Shown here piece by piece: positions 1 through 6,361 of a stretch of DNA of 6,361 bases; within the stretch, counting starts at the first letter, position 1; each line of letters starts with the position of its first letter. A program made the translations under genes and the position numbers. Source of the stretch: CAYYNP01 sp964472545 (lineage in GTDB: Bacteria > Planctomycetota > Planctomycetia > Pirellulales > Thermoguttaceae); assembly GCA_964472545.1 (NCBI GenBank), contig CAYYNP010000431.1:1-6361 (forward strand), written 5' to 3'. Under the pieces are notes generated by a model. The model searched no databases, was not told where the DNA came from, and saw only the letters and a program-made list of their open reading frames with translations.

Positions 1-7
1 GAGATCG

Positions 8-241
8 TCACCTACCCTCCACTTTGTGCCATTTGAGTTGAAACACTACACCAGCGAGCAAGTCATCCTTCACTGCAAGCCATTGCTCCAATGCACCTTG
101 GGGATCGTCCCACCGGGCGAAGTAGTGTAGTTTTCCGCGAACCTTCTTTGCCCATCGCCCACAGTTATGGGCGTACAGCGGGTAGTCTTTGCTGGGCTTC
201 GTTGGTTTACCGCCCGATCGGCGGCGGGTAGAATTGGCCAT
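8..241 (-). CDS. Short integrase N-terminal-like protein, probable truncated tyrosine recombinase remnant
   Basis: The frame encodes 77 residues. Residues about 15-64 read like the N-terminal DNA-binding (arm-type/SAM-like) segment of planctomycete tyrosine recombinases: a basic Ser/Arg/Lys start, a 'YPLYAHNCGRWAKK' stretch, 'RGKLHYFARWDDP', then an 'ALEQWLAVKDDLLAG' helix. In the full proteins, by recollection of the family, this is followed by an Arg/Pro-rich linker, a core-binding domain and a catalytic domain with R...H-x-x-R...Y. Here similarity stops after 'DDLLAG' (near position 60); 13 unrelated residues follow and then a TGA, so no catalytic domain is present. The ATG at 239-241 has a good GAGGTG Shine-Dalgarno (247-252, six bases upstream), so the start is probably the original one. 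It is transcribed leftward, away from the tRNA at 405-478. It could be a decayed integrase or, less likely, a free-standing DNA-binding fragment. What lies left of the window is unknown. Confidence 0.6.
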   Translation of the reverse strand: MANSTRRRSGGKPTKPSKDYPLYAHNCGRWAKKVRGKLHYFARWDDPQGALEQWLAVKDDLLAGVVFQLKWHKVEGR

Positions 242-404
242 GGTCGCACCTCGCTTTCAAGGGTTAGGTGTGGCTTGAACCCGCTGGTATCGGCCGGCGG
301 GTTCACTTCACGCCCTCATAGCATACCAGGCGTAACTACCGGCGTAAAGCCCTGGATAGCGAGGAAGACAACGGCGACATAAGTGATCTGTATCAAATGA
401 CTTA

Positions 405-478
<74 letters not shown>

Positions 479-853
479 GTTTCGTTGGGTGTACCTGGGG
501 CACCGAGATTTCGCTGTACCAACAGCTTGCGGCGACGCGGCCGCACGATCAAGAGGCTCGGATTTGCTGCCGATCATGCCGAGGCATGTTCTTCGCGGCC
601 GGTAGGATGCCGAACTCAGGAGGGGTGCGGGTTCTTTGATCCCGTGCCGGGGGAATTGCAGGTCTCTGCAGAAAAACCGCTTGTGGAACCTCCCCGACGG
701 CGCCATGCATCCGCGACGGGGCGTGAGAAGGACCTCGCGGTTGGCATAGGCTCGCCGTTTCGTTCGGAGCGAGTGACAACTCTGCGACGTGTTCTTGAGG
801 GATCGCGCGCAGCCTCGCTTCTGAGACGCAAGACCCCTCAAAGCACCGGATCG

Positions 854-875
854 CGCGTGTAACCCGCGTGTAACA
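854..875 (+). repeat. Tandem 11-bp direct repeat, possible operator
   Basis: CGCGTGTAACC (854-864) is followed immediately by CGCGTGTAACA (865-875), identical at 10 of 11 positions. An 11-bp pitch places both copies on the same face of the helix. Tandem sites with this spacing are typical of OmpR/PhoB-type response regulators, but no regulator is visible in the window, so the role is inference. If the promoter proposed at 892-920 is right, the repeat lies about 50-75 bp upstream of the transcription start, a normal activator position. Confidence 0.35.
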
Positions 876-891
876 ACCGGGACGTTATCCG

Positions 892-920
892 TTGTCTTGC
901 GGAGCGCAAGTGGATAGAGT
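892..920 (+). promoter_or_regulatory. Candidate sigma70-type promoter of the HEAT-repeat gene
   Basis: TTGTCT (892-897) and TAGAGT (915-920) are separated by exactly 17 bp. Each hexamer matches the TTGACA/TATAAT consensus at four of six positions. A perfect inverted repeat CTTGCG-GAG-CGCAAG (896-910) overlaps the spacer and could be a repressor site. Transcription would start near 927 and leave a leader of about 80 nt before the ATG at 1007. In GC-rich DNA such matches arise by chance, so this is a weak call. Confidence 0.3.
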
Positions 921-1006
921 TGCCCGAAGGAGGGCGTCTTTCGTTTCCGGCCGTCCGATGAGCGGGCGCTGTCGCGGTCGGGCGTCGTCGATAGAGGGAG
1001 TCTGCC

Positions 1007-4000
1007 ATGAGTCTGTCGATGTCGATTCGAGGTTACCGCAAGGCCGTCCGGCTGGGCATGCCGCGATTCGCTACGGCTTGTCTGCTCGCACTTGTCCTGC
1101 TCTCGAACACTCTCCCTCCGACCGCGGGCGCGCCGCCCGATCGATCGGCTTGGGAAGCGACCTTTCAGAATGCGGCCGATCTCAACGACGCCGCCTACGT
1201 GGTCGCCCGCGATGTGCTCTTGCGGCAGGGCGAAGCGATCGTGCCGTTGGCCCAGCGGATGGCCCGCAACGACGACTGGCGCCGTTGGAGCCTGGCCGAG
1301 TCGTTGCTGCTGCGAATCCGGCAATCACAGACCGTGGACCGCTGGCGATGGGCCCTGACGTATTGGAACGTCCGGCCAAAGTTCCACGACGACGGCCAGG
1401 TGTCGGTGACGTTCGATGCGACGGCCGCCTCCTTTGCGCAGAAGCAGGGGCTCCGCGTGCCGGAAGGCGAGACCGTCTTCGGCCGAGAGGCCGTGCCGAT
1501 CGTCGTCGAGGCCATGCGGGAGTGTGCCGATCCGGCGGGCCGCGGAATCTCCTCGGGCGAACGGACTTTTCGCCGTGCCTTGCAGATCCTCAAGCACTTT
1601 GCCGATCCTCGTACGGGCGATCCGCTGGTCTACTTTGCAGCGACCGATTGGCGGTCGGAATCGGAGGTGGTCGAGGCGCTGGTGAAGATCGGCAAACCTG
1701 CGTTGCCGGCGTTGCATCGGGCCATTCGCGGGGCCGATCAGGACTGGCCTGCCACCCGGCGCGCCGGCGTGGCAGCGAAAGTCCTCGGCCAGATCGGCGA
1801 CGACACTTCGGCGCGCGTGCTGATCGATGCGCTCGATCAGTTCGCTTGGGACGAAACGATCGCGGCCTGTTGCCAGGCGATCGCACAGCTCGGCCCGAAG
1901 GACGGCCCCGACGCCTTGCTGAACCAACTCCTCGCTTCGGCCGCCGGCTGGCCCGATCGGAAGGTCGGCTCCAGCAGCAGTTCCAATCGCTGCTATGCGC
2001 CGATCCGTACGTCGCTGTTGGCGTTCGGGCCGCGGGCACGCAAGAGCCTCGAGAAGCATGCCGACAAGGACGTCTCCGCGCAAACCCGAGCGATCTTGGC
2101 GGGCTTGACGTACGAATTGGAGCATCCCGAAGAGATGGCGTCGTTGTACGAGGAACTGGGACGCGACGCCTTCCAGCATAATCGCGTGTATTGGGTCGGT
2201 TCGGACGAAGACGTGCAAGTCGACTACGTCGATATTGGCCGACGCACACTGTGGACGAGTGTTTACGCCGCGCGGCGGGAGATTCCGTCGGACCTTCTGC
2301 CGGCGCCGCTGCTGATCGAATACGTGGTGGTCTGGCCCGGCGAACAGGCCTTTGCGGCGCTGGGCAGCTTGCCGGGAAACCCGTTGGCGTTCGACGCGCT
2401 CCGCTGGACGTTGATCGATCGCCCAAACAGCCGCCATAACCAACGCAGCGCGGTCCTGGCCCTGGCCGAGGTCGGCGGGCCGAAGGCGATCGGCGTCTAC
2501 CGCAAGCGGCTCGGCAAGTGCCCTACGGTGGACATCCCGCAGACCGTCGAGGCCCTGTTGCTGTTGGGCGATTCGCGGGGAGCGGCCTTGCTCGACGACG
2601 TGATCGAGCGGGAGGGAACGTCGCCCACGTTTTCGACGACCGCTTACCGAGCAGATGCCGCCTTGGCTCGGCGCGTGCTGCCGGTGTTGCGCGATCGGCC
2701 CGAGGAGATGGCCGAGTTGCTCGGCGCCGAACTGCCGTCGTTGCGATTGGCGGCCGCCCGATCGTTGGCCGGGCGGGGCGACGTCCGTGGCACGCCGGTG
2801 CTTTTCGAGGCGGCCGTCGAGACGATTCTCGCGCGGCGCCCTCCGGACGCTGAGCCGCCGCCTTATCCGGTGACGTCGACCTCCCACCGCCGCGCGCGAG
2901 ACGCCATCGTGGCGATGGGTAAGCCGGCTTTGCCGGCCGTGCGGGTGTCGGCCGCGTTGTCCCGGGCCAAGTACGCCTCGCTGCTGGCCGAGGTGCTCAT
3001 GCTGCGGATCGAGCGACCGCAGCTCGTCCGCTCGCTGCACGAGGCGAGCCTGATTCGCCAGCCCGGCTGGGCTAGCCATCTGGGGCCCAGCGTGGACGAC
3101 TATCGGGCGGCGGGCCGGCGGGTGGCCGAAGCCGTCGGACCGGACGGGCTGCCGCTGTTGGAGGCGGCGATCGTCTGGCAGGCCGACCGGCTTTCGGCCG
3201 GCGTGGCGGCGTTCGCGCTCACCGAGTTCAAGCAGGACCGGTCGCTGCCGGTGATCGTTGCCGGTGCGGCGAGCGTGAGTTGGGCCCGGGGCCAGAGCTT
3301 GGCTGCGGCGGCGCTGATCGACTTCGGCCCCAAGGGAATCGCCGCCGCCAAGCAAGTCCCCGCGGCCGACCCGGACAAGGCCGCGTTCTCGCGTCGGGCT
3401 ACGCGCCACCGCGCGGCAACGGAAGCACTTACGCTCACCGGCGATGAAAAGGGCGTCGACGGCGTGCTGGCCGGGTTGAAGCTGGCGGCCGAGGGCCAAC
3501 TCGACGTCGATCGGACAAACGTCTATCTCCGGCTGGCCAAGCAGCACAACGATCCCCGCCTGGTGCCGGCGGTCGCGGCCGCGGTGGAGCAACACGGCAG
3601 CAAGATCGCCTCCGCTGCACTGGACGTGCTGGTCGCCTATCGCGACCCGAGGATCGAGCCGGTTTGCCTACGATTCCTCGGCGCAGAATACGGCACCGGC
3701 GCCGCGGCGCTGCTCGGGCTGGCACGCATCAAAGGCGACGGCGTGGTCGCTTATCTACTGAAGCGGCTCGACGACACGCAGGAAGCCCAGGAGCGGATCG
3801 GCGTGATTTCTGCGTTGAGCCGACTTCGCCCCGACGGCGACCGAAACGGGCTGGTCTACGACGGAGCCCTTTCGGCCGCCGTGCTTGAAAAGCGGGCCGG
3901 AGACGTTCGCCGGCGGCTGATCGAGGCACTCGGCGATGCCGACGCCGCCGTCCAGGTTGCCGCGGCCGAATCCCTCTGTGCGTTCGTCAAGGGCCGCAAG

Positions 4001-5392
4001 GAGCAGGAAGCAATCGGGGCCCTGACCAAGTGGATCGCGCCGCGGTCCGACGCTCCGTACCATGTACTGGAGTACATGGTTTGGACCCGCGACCCGGCCG
4101 TTGCACCCGTGTTGCATGCGATCTATCGCGAGGATCCGCTGAAACGAACCCATCTTGCCCGCCACTTGGCCACGCTTCAGTACCGCGAGGCACTAAGCGA
4201 CGTGGCCGCCGCACTCGACCGACGGCTTACAGAGAGGGCGACCGAGTGGGGGGCGCCCGAGGTCCACGTGCTGGCCGACTTCCGCCAGGCGGGCTGCGAC
4301 GCGCTGTTTCGCGCAACGCAGAAACACGCCGATCTGAGTTTCCGCATCCGCGCGTATCATGCGCTTTCCGGATGGGGGCCGGATGATGCTTTCGAGCCGG
4401 CGGCGAAACTCTTCGACGAACTGACGCGAAACGGCCCTTGGGACGAACGTATCGAAGCGGGACGCAACCAGCGCCGATCGGAAACGTACCGTCTGCACGT
4501 GTTGACGCTGGCCCAGGCGATCATCACGTCCGATCCGCGACGGGCCTACCCGATCGTAACCGTCGCGTGCCTCAACGCGGGCGAGCCGGCGGTCCGTGAC
4601 GCGTTGGCCGAGGAACTTCGGAAACTCAAGGAGAGAATGCCGGAGCTTCGAGAGATGCCGATAGCTGTTCCTTCGAATCGGCTCGCCGCCTTGGTGGCGA
4701 AAGACGATCTGCCGGAGCTTCCGCTGCTGGCCGCTGGCGAGCTTTGGCTGGAGGCCATCGAGAAAGGCGGTAGCTACGGCCAGCCGAGCGAAGTCAGCGA
4801 GCATCTGATTGCCGCGGGAGAAGATGCCCTGCAGATTGGGATTGAGTTGTTCTATTCTTGGCCCGCGCCCATCGAGACGGACGTCGCCCGCGCGGTGCGC
4901 CAACTGGTCGACGCCGACGTCACAACCCGGCGCCGGGCGGAGGCGTTGTTGGCGGTCCGCCAATACCCGGCCCGACTGCTCGACGACGCCTTGGCCGACG
5001 CCGAGGGCGAGACGCTTCGCCGCGGCCTGGCGATCCGGCATTGGCGCCACACCGGCGGCAAGATTCTCGACGCCAAGGAGCGTCTTCGCGGGACGTTTGT
5101 CGGCTGGATGCTGCAGAAGTGGCCGATCGATCAGCTTCGCGACTTCACGATTCCACGGCTGGACCGGCTGGCGACGATTGAATCCGAGGCCTACATGTGG
5201 ACCGAGAAGCCGCTCTATCCGCTGTTGGCCAGTGTACGCTACTCGCCAAAGGAGTCCGATCGAGAGCTACTCGCAGAGTTCCTCGAAAAGGCGACCCCGC
5301 CGGCGGCTGCGATTGCCCGCAGCGTGATGCGAGCCGGCCATCGTCCGCTGTTCGACTCGAGCGTCAATGCACGCTGGGGACCGGTGCCTTGA
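1007..5392 (+). CDS. Secreted giant HEAT-repeat protein of unknown function
   Basis: The gene encodes 1461 residues (roughly 160 kDa). ATG 1007 is chosen because GAGGGAG (994-1000) lies six bases upstream and because it includes the export signal. That signal is a basic n-region with R8, R11, K12, R15 and R20, a hydrophobic core from about A22 to L32, and a polar stretch ending 'PTAGA', with likely cleavage near residue 42. C25 precedes the core, so there is no lipobox. The rest is a helical array of HEAT/ARM-like repeats, clearest at 'IGKPALPALHRAI' (about 228-240), 'RSAVLALAEVGG' (480-491), 'MGKPALPAVRVSA' (637-649), 'NDPRLVPAVAAAV' (848-860) and 'LGDADAAVQVAAAESL' (975-990). A five-serine run at about 322-326 and a non-repeat insert near 385-440 interrupt the array. 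No second membrane segment, kinase, cytochrome c or protease motif is visible. HEAT arrays normally act as protein-binding scaffolds, so an exported interaction platform is the best inference. It ends 42 bp from the convergent CBS gene. Export and fold are fairly sure; the role is unknown. Confidence 0.93.
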   Translation: MSLSMSIRGYRKAVRLGMPRFATACLLALVLLSNTLPPTAGAPPDRSAWEATFQNAADLNDAAYVVARDVLLRQGEAIVPLAQRMARNDDWRRWSLAESLLLRIRQSQTVDRWRWALTYWNVRPKFHDDGQVSVTFDATAASFAQKQGLRVPEGETVFGREAVPIVVEAMRECADPAGRGISSGERTFRRALQILKHFADPRTGDPLVYFAATDWRSESEVVEALVKIGKPALPALHRAIRGADQDWPATRRAGVAAKVLGQIGDDTSARVLIDALDQFAWDETIAACCQAIAQLGPKDGPDALLNQLLASAAGWPDRKVGSSSSSNRCYAPIRTSLLAFGPRARKSLEKHADKDVSAQTRAILAGLTYELEHPEEMASLYEELGRDAFQHNRVYWVGSDEDVQVDYVDIGRRTLWTSVYAARREIPSDLLPAPLLIEYVVVWPGEQAFAALGSLPGNPLAFDALRWTLIDRPNSRHNQRSAVLALAEVGGPKAIGVYRKRLGKCPTVDIPQTVEALLLLGDSRGAALLDDVIEREGTSPTFSTTAYRADAALARRVLPVLRDRPEEMAELLGAELPSLRLAAARSLAGRGDVRGTPVLFEAAVETILARRPPDAEPPPYPVTSTSHRRARDAIVAMGKPALPAVRVSAALSRAKYASLLAEVLMLRIERPQLVRSLHEASLIRQPGWASHLGPSVDDYRAAGRRVAEAVGPDGLPLLEAAIVWQADRLSAGVAAFALTEFKQDRSLPVIVAGAASVSWARGQSLAAAALIDFGPKGIAAAKQVPAADPDKAAFSRRATRHRAATEALTLTGDEKGVDGVLAGLKLAAEGQLDVDRTNVYLRLAKQHNDPRLVPAVAAAVEQHGSKIASAALDVLVAYRDPRIEPVCLRFLGAEYGTGAAALLGLARIKGDGVVAYLLKRLDDTQEAQERIGVISALSRLRPDGDRNGLVYDGALSAAVLEKRAGDVRRRLIEALGDADAAVQVAAAESLCAFVKGRKEQEAIGALTKWIAPRSDAPYHVLEYMVWTRDPAVAPVLHAIYREDPLKRTHLARHLATLQYREALSDVAAALDRRLTERATEWGAPEVHVLADFRQAGCDALFRATQKHADLSFRIRAYHALSGWGPDDAFEPAAKLFDELTRNGPWDERIEAGRNQRRSETYRLHVLTLAQAIITSDPRRAYPIVTVACLNAGEPAVRDALAEELRKLKERMPELREMPIAVPSNRLAALVAKDDLPELPLLAAGELWLEAIEKGGSYGQPSEVSEHLIAAGEDALQIGIELFYSWPAPIETDVARAVRQLVDADVTTRRRAEALLAVRQYPARLLDDALADAEGETLRRGLAIRHWRHTGGKILDAKERLRGTFVGWMLQKWPIDQLRDFTIPRLDRLATIESEAYMWTEKPLYPLLASVRYSPKESDRELLAEFLEKATPPAAAIARSVMRAGHRPLFDSSVNARWGPVP

Positions 5393-5434
5393 GAGTTGGT
5401 TGACGAAGAGCGTCGGGTGGCTGTGACGCAGTAC

Positions 5435-5830
5435 TTACCGCATCTCGCGAATCGCCCGCAACACGTCGCGGCGGCTGATCTGGCCGACGAGTTGCCCGTC
5501 CTCGATCACCGGTAGGCGGCGGAATTTGTTGTTCAAGAACAGATCGGCGACTTCGAGGATGCTGGTCGACGCGTCGACGGTGACCGGCTCGGTCGACATC
5601 AGGTCTTTGACCAGGGCCGTCGGGAGCTCGTAGTATTGGGCGTTGACCAGCGTCTTCAGGCAATCGCGTTCCGAGAGGATGCCCGCCAGCTTGCCGTCTG
5701 CATCGACCACCGGCATGCCGGAGATTTGGTGTTTCAACAGCAGCAAGATGGCCTCGTAAGCCTCCATTTCCGGGGAAGCGGTGACCAACTCGCGGGCCAT
5801 GAAGTCTTTTGCCAGGTAGGTCGATGGCAT
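5435..5830 (-). CDS. Tandem CBS-domain protein, probable adenine-nucleotide sensor
   Basis: The protein has 131 residues and consists of one CBS pair (a Bateman module). CBS1 spans about residues 8-61, with 'SGMPVVDADGKLAGILSERD'; CBS2 spans about 74-128, with 'FRRLPVIEDGQLVGQISRRD'. Both domains keep the G-h-x-S-x-x-D motif (residues 50-56 and 116-122) whose Ser and Asp contact ribose in AMP/ATP-binding CBS proteins, so nucleotide binding is likely. There is no attached enzyme, transporter or DNA-binding domain; such stand-alone pairs are usually cytoplasmic regulatory subunits. The ATG at 5828-5830 is chosen because GAGGT (5838-5842) lies seven bases upstream and the protein then begins at the usual point before CBS1. 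The frame stays open further upstream, but that part has no CBS character and overlaps the small gene at 5896-6096. It is probably cotranscribed with that gene. The partner protein is not evident here. Confidence 0.93.
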   Translation of the reverse strand: MPSTYLAKDFMARELVTASPEMEAYEAILLLLKHQISGMPVVDADGKLAGILSERDCLKTLVNAQYYELPTALVKDLMSTEPVTVDASTSILEVADLFLNNKFRRLPVIEDGQLVGQISRRDVLRAIREMR

Positions 5831-5895
5831 GCGGGGTACCTCGTTCGCGTTTGCGAAGCGGCCAGAAGGCCTCTTGCGCGTCGCGGTTTGCTTCC

Positions 5896-6096
5896 TCATT
5901 CGTCCCGGTGGTCCTCGTTGCGGCGGGTTGCCGCCGTGGACGATACGGCGATCTGTACGCCGCCGCCTACCACGATCGCCGCGGCCACCAACAGTCCGAT
6001 CCCCCAATGCCAATTCAGCGGCCAATATACGCAACCTGCGTACACCGTCGCCGCTCAGAGCAGCGTTCCGATTCCCTTGGCCAAAGTGCCGAACAC
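5896..6096 (-). pseudogene. Small membrane-protein gene interrupted by an in-frame TGA
   Basis: Reading from GTG 6094-6096 gives 'VFGTLAKGIGTLL', then TGA (6055-6057, codon 14), then the same frame continues for 52 residues ('AATVYAGCVYWPLNWHWGIG', then a hydrophobic run, then a charged 'TRRNEDHRDE' tail) to a TGA at 5896-5898. The frame has the look of a real small membrane protein: a Trp-rich membrane-interface segment, one membrane span at about residues 33-51, and a hydrophilic C-terminus. GGGAGG (6105-6110) is an excellent Shine-Dalgarno eight bases before the GTG, and a good promoter lies further upstream. Codon 14 could be a mutated TGG (Trp), a sequencing error or a recoded codon. Translation might instead begin at GTG 6043-6045 and give 49 residues, but that start has no good ribosome site. 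A stem-loop follows the TGA directly. The CBS gene starts 65 bp downstream on the same strand. I do not recognise the family. Confidence 0.5.
6018..6054 (-). other. Two-part stem-loop immediately after an in-frame TGA (SECIS-like geometry)
   Basis: On the minus strand the 37 bases after the TGA at 6055-6057 fold into an outer stem GCGGC/GCCGC (6050-6054 with 6018-6022), an internal loop, and a perfect apical stem TACGCA/TGCGTA (6037-6042 with 6028-6033) closed by GGT (6034-6036). Counting U of UGA as 1, GCAGGU occupies positions 19-24, the same register as in the E. coli fdhF SECIS as I recall it. The bulged U17 of that element is not reproduced (A17 here, paired), and the loop is only three bases. 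The fold is directly visible; its function is speculative. Confidence 0.4.
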
Positions 6097-6155
6097 GGCG
6101 CGAACCTCCCAATGGCTTCCCGGCCGCGAGCAACGTGCCGCTAGCCGACGCGATC

Positions 6156-6184
6156 ATTCTACGCAATCGCTGCGGCGCCGGCAA
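6156..6184 (-). promoter_or_regulatory. Sigma70-type promoter for the small membrane protein and CBS gene
   Basis: On the minus strand, TTGCCG (6179-6184) and TAGAAT (6156-6161) are separated by exactly 17 bp. The -10 box matches the consensus at five of six positions and the -35 at four. Transcription would start near 6149, about 50 nt before the GTG at 6096. The position, orientation and following Shine-Dalgarno are coherent, so this is the best promoter in the window. Confidence 0.55.
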
Positions 6185-6237
6185 GCCAAGTCTTCGCGGC
6201 CGCCTCCAGGAGAACTGCAAAGTCGATTCGCGGGAGT

Positions 6238-6361
6238 GGAAAACGGGGACTGGCTCCGAGCCAGAATCAACACGGAACCTGCCGACGAGATTCCCGGCTC
6301 GGTGCCTGCCCCCTTTTCCACGGTGCCCCAATGTCGCCGCCCGAAGAAAGGGGACAGGCAC
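6238..6361. repeat. Cluster of three REP-like palindromic units in alternating orientation
   Basis: Unit A (6238-6262, plus) runs from GGAAAA through GGGGACTGGCTC to CGAGCC. Unit B (6296-6319) is the reverse complement of a near copy, with GTGCCTGCCCCC inside it. Unit C (from about 6346, plus) has AAAGGGGACAGGCAC and runs into the window end. B can pair with A (21 pairs, one bulge, three mismatches, 33-nt loop) or with C (6302-6316 with 6347-6361, 14 of 15 pairs, 30-nt loop), so the two hairpins exclude each other. The shared core is GGGGRC(A/T)GGC(A/T)C. Such GTGCCTGYCCCC palindromes resemble dispersed intergenic REP elements, which in other bacteria are associated with RAYT transposases. 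The family name is an inference; no transposase is in the window. Confidence 0.7.

Larger units (their letters stand above)
479..1006. other. Intergenic region of 528 bp without a convincing gene
   Basis: I find no credible protein gene here on either strand. The open frames have no family resemblance and no supported start, and the minus-strand frame across the tRNA is an artefact of the antisense tRNA. Visible structure includes a 14-bp palindrome CATGCC-GA-GGCATG (575-588), a 7-bp inverted repeat TTGAGGG/CCCTCAA (795-801 and 835-841, 33-nt loop), a direct repeat GGATCGCGCG (800-809 and 848-857), an 11-bp tandem repeat (854-875) and a hairpin CTTGCG-GAG-CGCAAG (896-910). The right half probably carries the promoter of the large gene at 1007. 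A small RNA cannot be excluded, but I recognise none: no SRP RNA, tmRNA or 6S signature was noticed. Confidence 0.6.

Noticed and set aside
657..680. TGCAG-GTCT-CTGCA hairpin as a terminator after the tRNA
   Set aside because: The stem has only five pairs and is followed by A rather than T residues on the plus strand. It also lies about 180 bp beyond the tRNA.
1007..1135. Lipoprotein signal using C25 of the large protein
   Set aside because: The cysteine precedes the hydrophobic core and lacks a preceding Leu at -3, so a normal signal peptide fits better.
892..2181. 429-residue plus-strand open frame overlapping the large gene
   Set aside because: It is Arg/Gly/Ser-rich, has no recognisable motif, and overlaps the well-supported frame from 1007 in a different phase.
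1325..3595. 756-residue minus-strand open frame inside the large gene
   Set aside because: It is antisense to a protein with clear HEAT-like repeats and a signal peptide. Its Arg/Gln/His-rich composition is typical of the antisense shadow of GC-rich coding DNA.
5393..5434. Bidirectional terminator between the convergent genes
   Set aside because: Only a 4-bp stem GACG/CGTC (5402-5405 with 5411-5414) without a T-run is present, too weak to call.
5809..6144. 111-residue plus-strand open frame
   Set aside because: It is antisense to the CBS start and to the small membrane-protein frame, both of which have ribosome sites. It shows no protein-like features of its own.
5831..6361. N-terminal extension of the CBS protein through the open frame up to the window end
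   Set aside because: The extension is Arg/Gly-rich, runs through the palindromic repeats, the promoter and the small gene in another frame, and the ATG at 5828-5830 has its own Shine-Dalgarno at the expected domain start.

Overview
The window looks like a chromosomal segment of a planctomycete, probably a Pirellulales-like lineage. This is inferred from the high G+C content, an integrase N-terminus of the 'GRWAKKVRGKLHYF' type that I associate with planctomycete tyrosine recombinases, a very long secreted HEAT-repeat protein, and intergenic 'GTGCCTGYCCCC' palindromic repeats. No database search was possible, so the taxonomy is an inference.

Layout from left to right. Positions 8-241 (minus) hold a 77-residue open frame that matches only the N-terminal arm of a tyrosine recombinase and then loses similarity, so it is probably the remnant of an integrase. 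A complete tRNA gene with a CAT anticodon lies at 405-478 (plus); its stems favour tRNA-Ile2 over elongator tRNA-Met. Positions 479-1006 have no convincing gene but contain several short repeats and a plausible promoter region for the next gene. Positions 1007-5392 (plus) encode one 1461-residue exported protein built almost wholly of HEAT-like helical repeats, with no recognisable catalytic domain.

The right part is on the minus strand and converges on the large gene with a 42-bp gap. A good sigma70-type promoter (6156-6184) reads leftward into a small membrane-protein frame (5896-6096), which has a strong Shine-Dalgarno and a GTG start but carries an in-frame TGA at codon 14. After 65 bp comes a complete tandem-CBS-domain protein (5435-5830). 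The two probably form one transcript. The TGA is followed at once by a two-part stem-loop whose apical GGU sits at the same distance from the TGA as in the E. coli fdhF SECIS. A plain nonsense mutation of a Trp codon, or a sequencing error, remains the simpler explanation.

The right edge (6238-6361) is a cluster of three related REP-like units in alternating orientation; the last is cut by the window end. The most interesting points are the TGA-interrupted small gene with its hairpin, the alternating palindromic repeat cluster, and the integrase remnant beside a tRNA. Nothing here amounts to a clear defence or secretion system.
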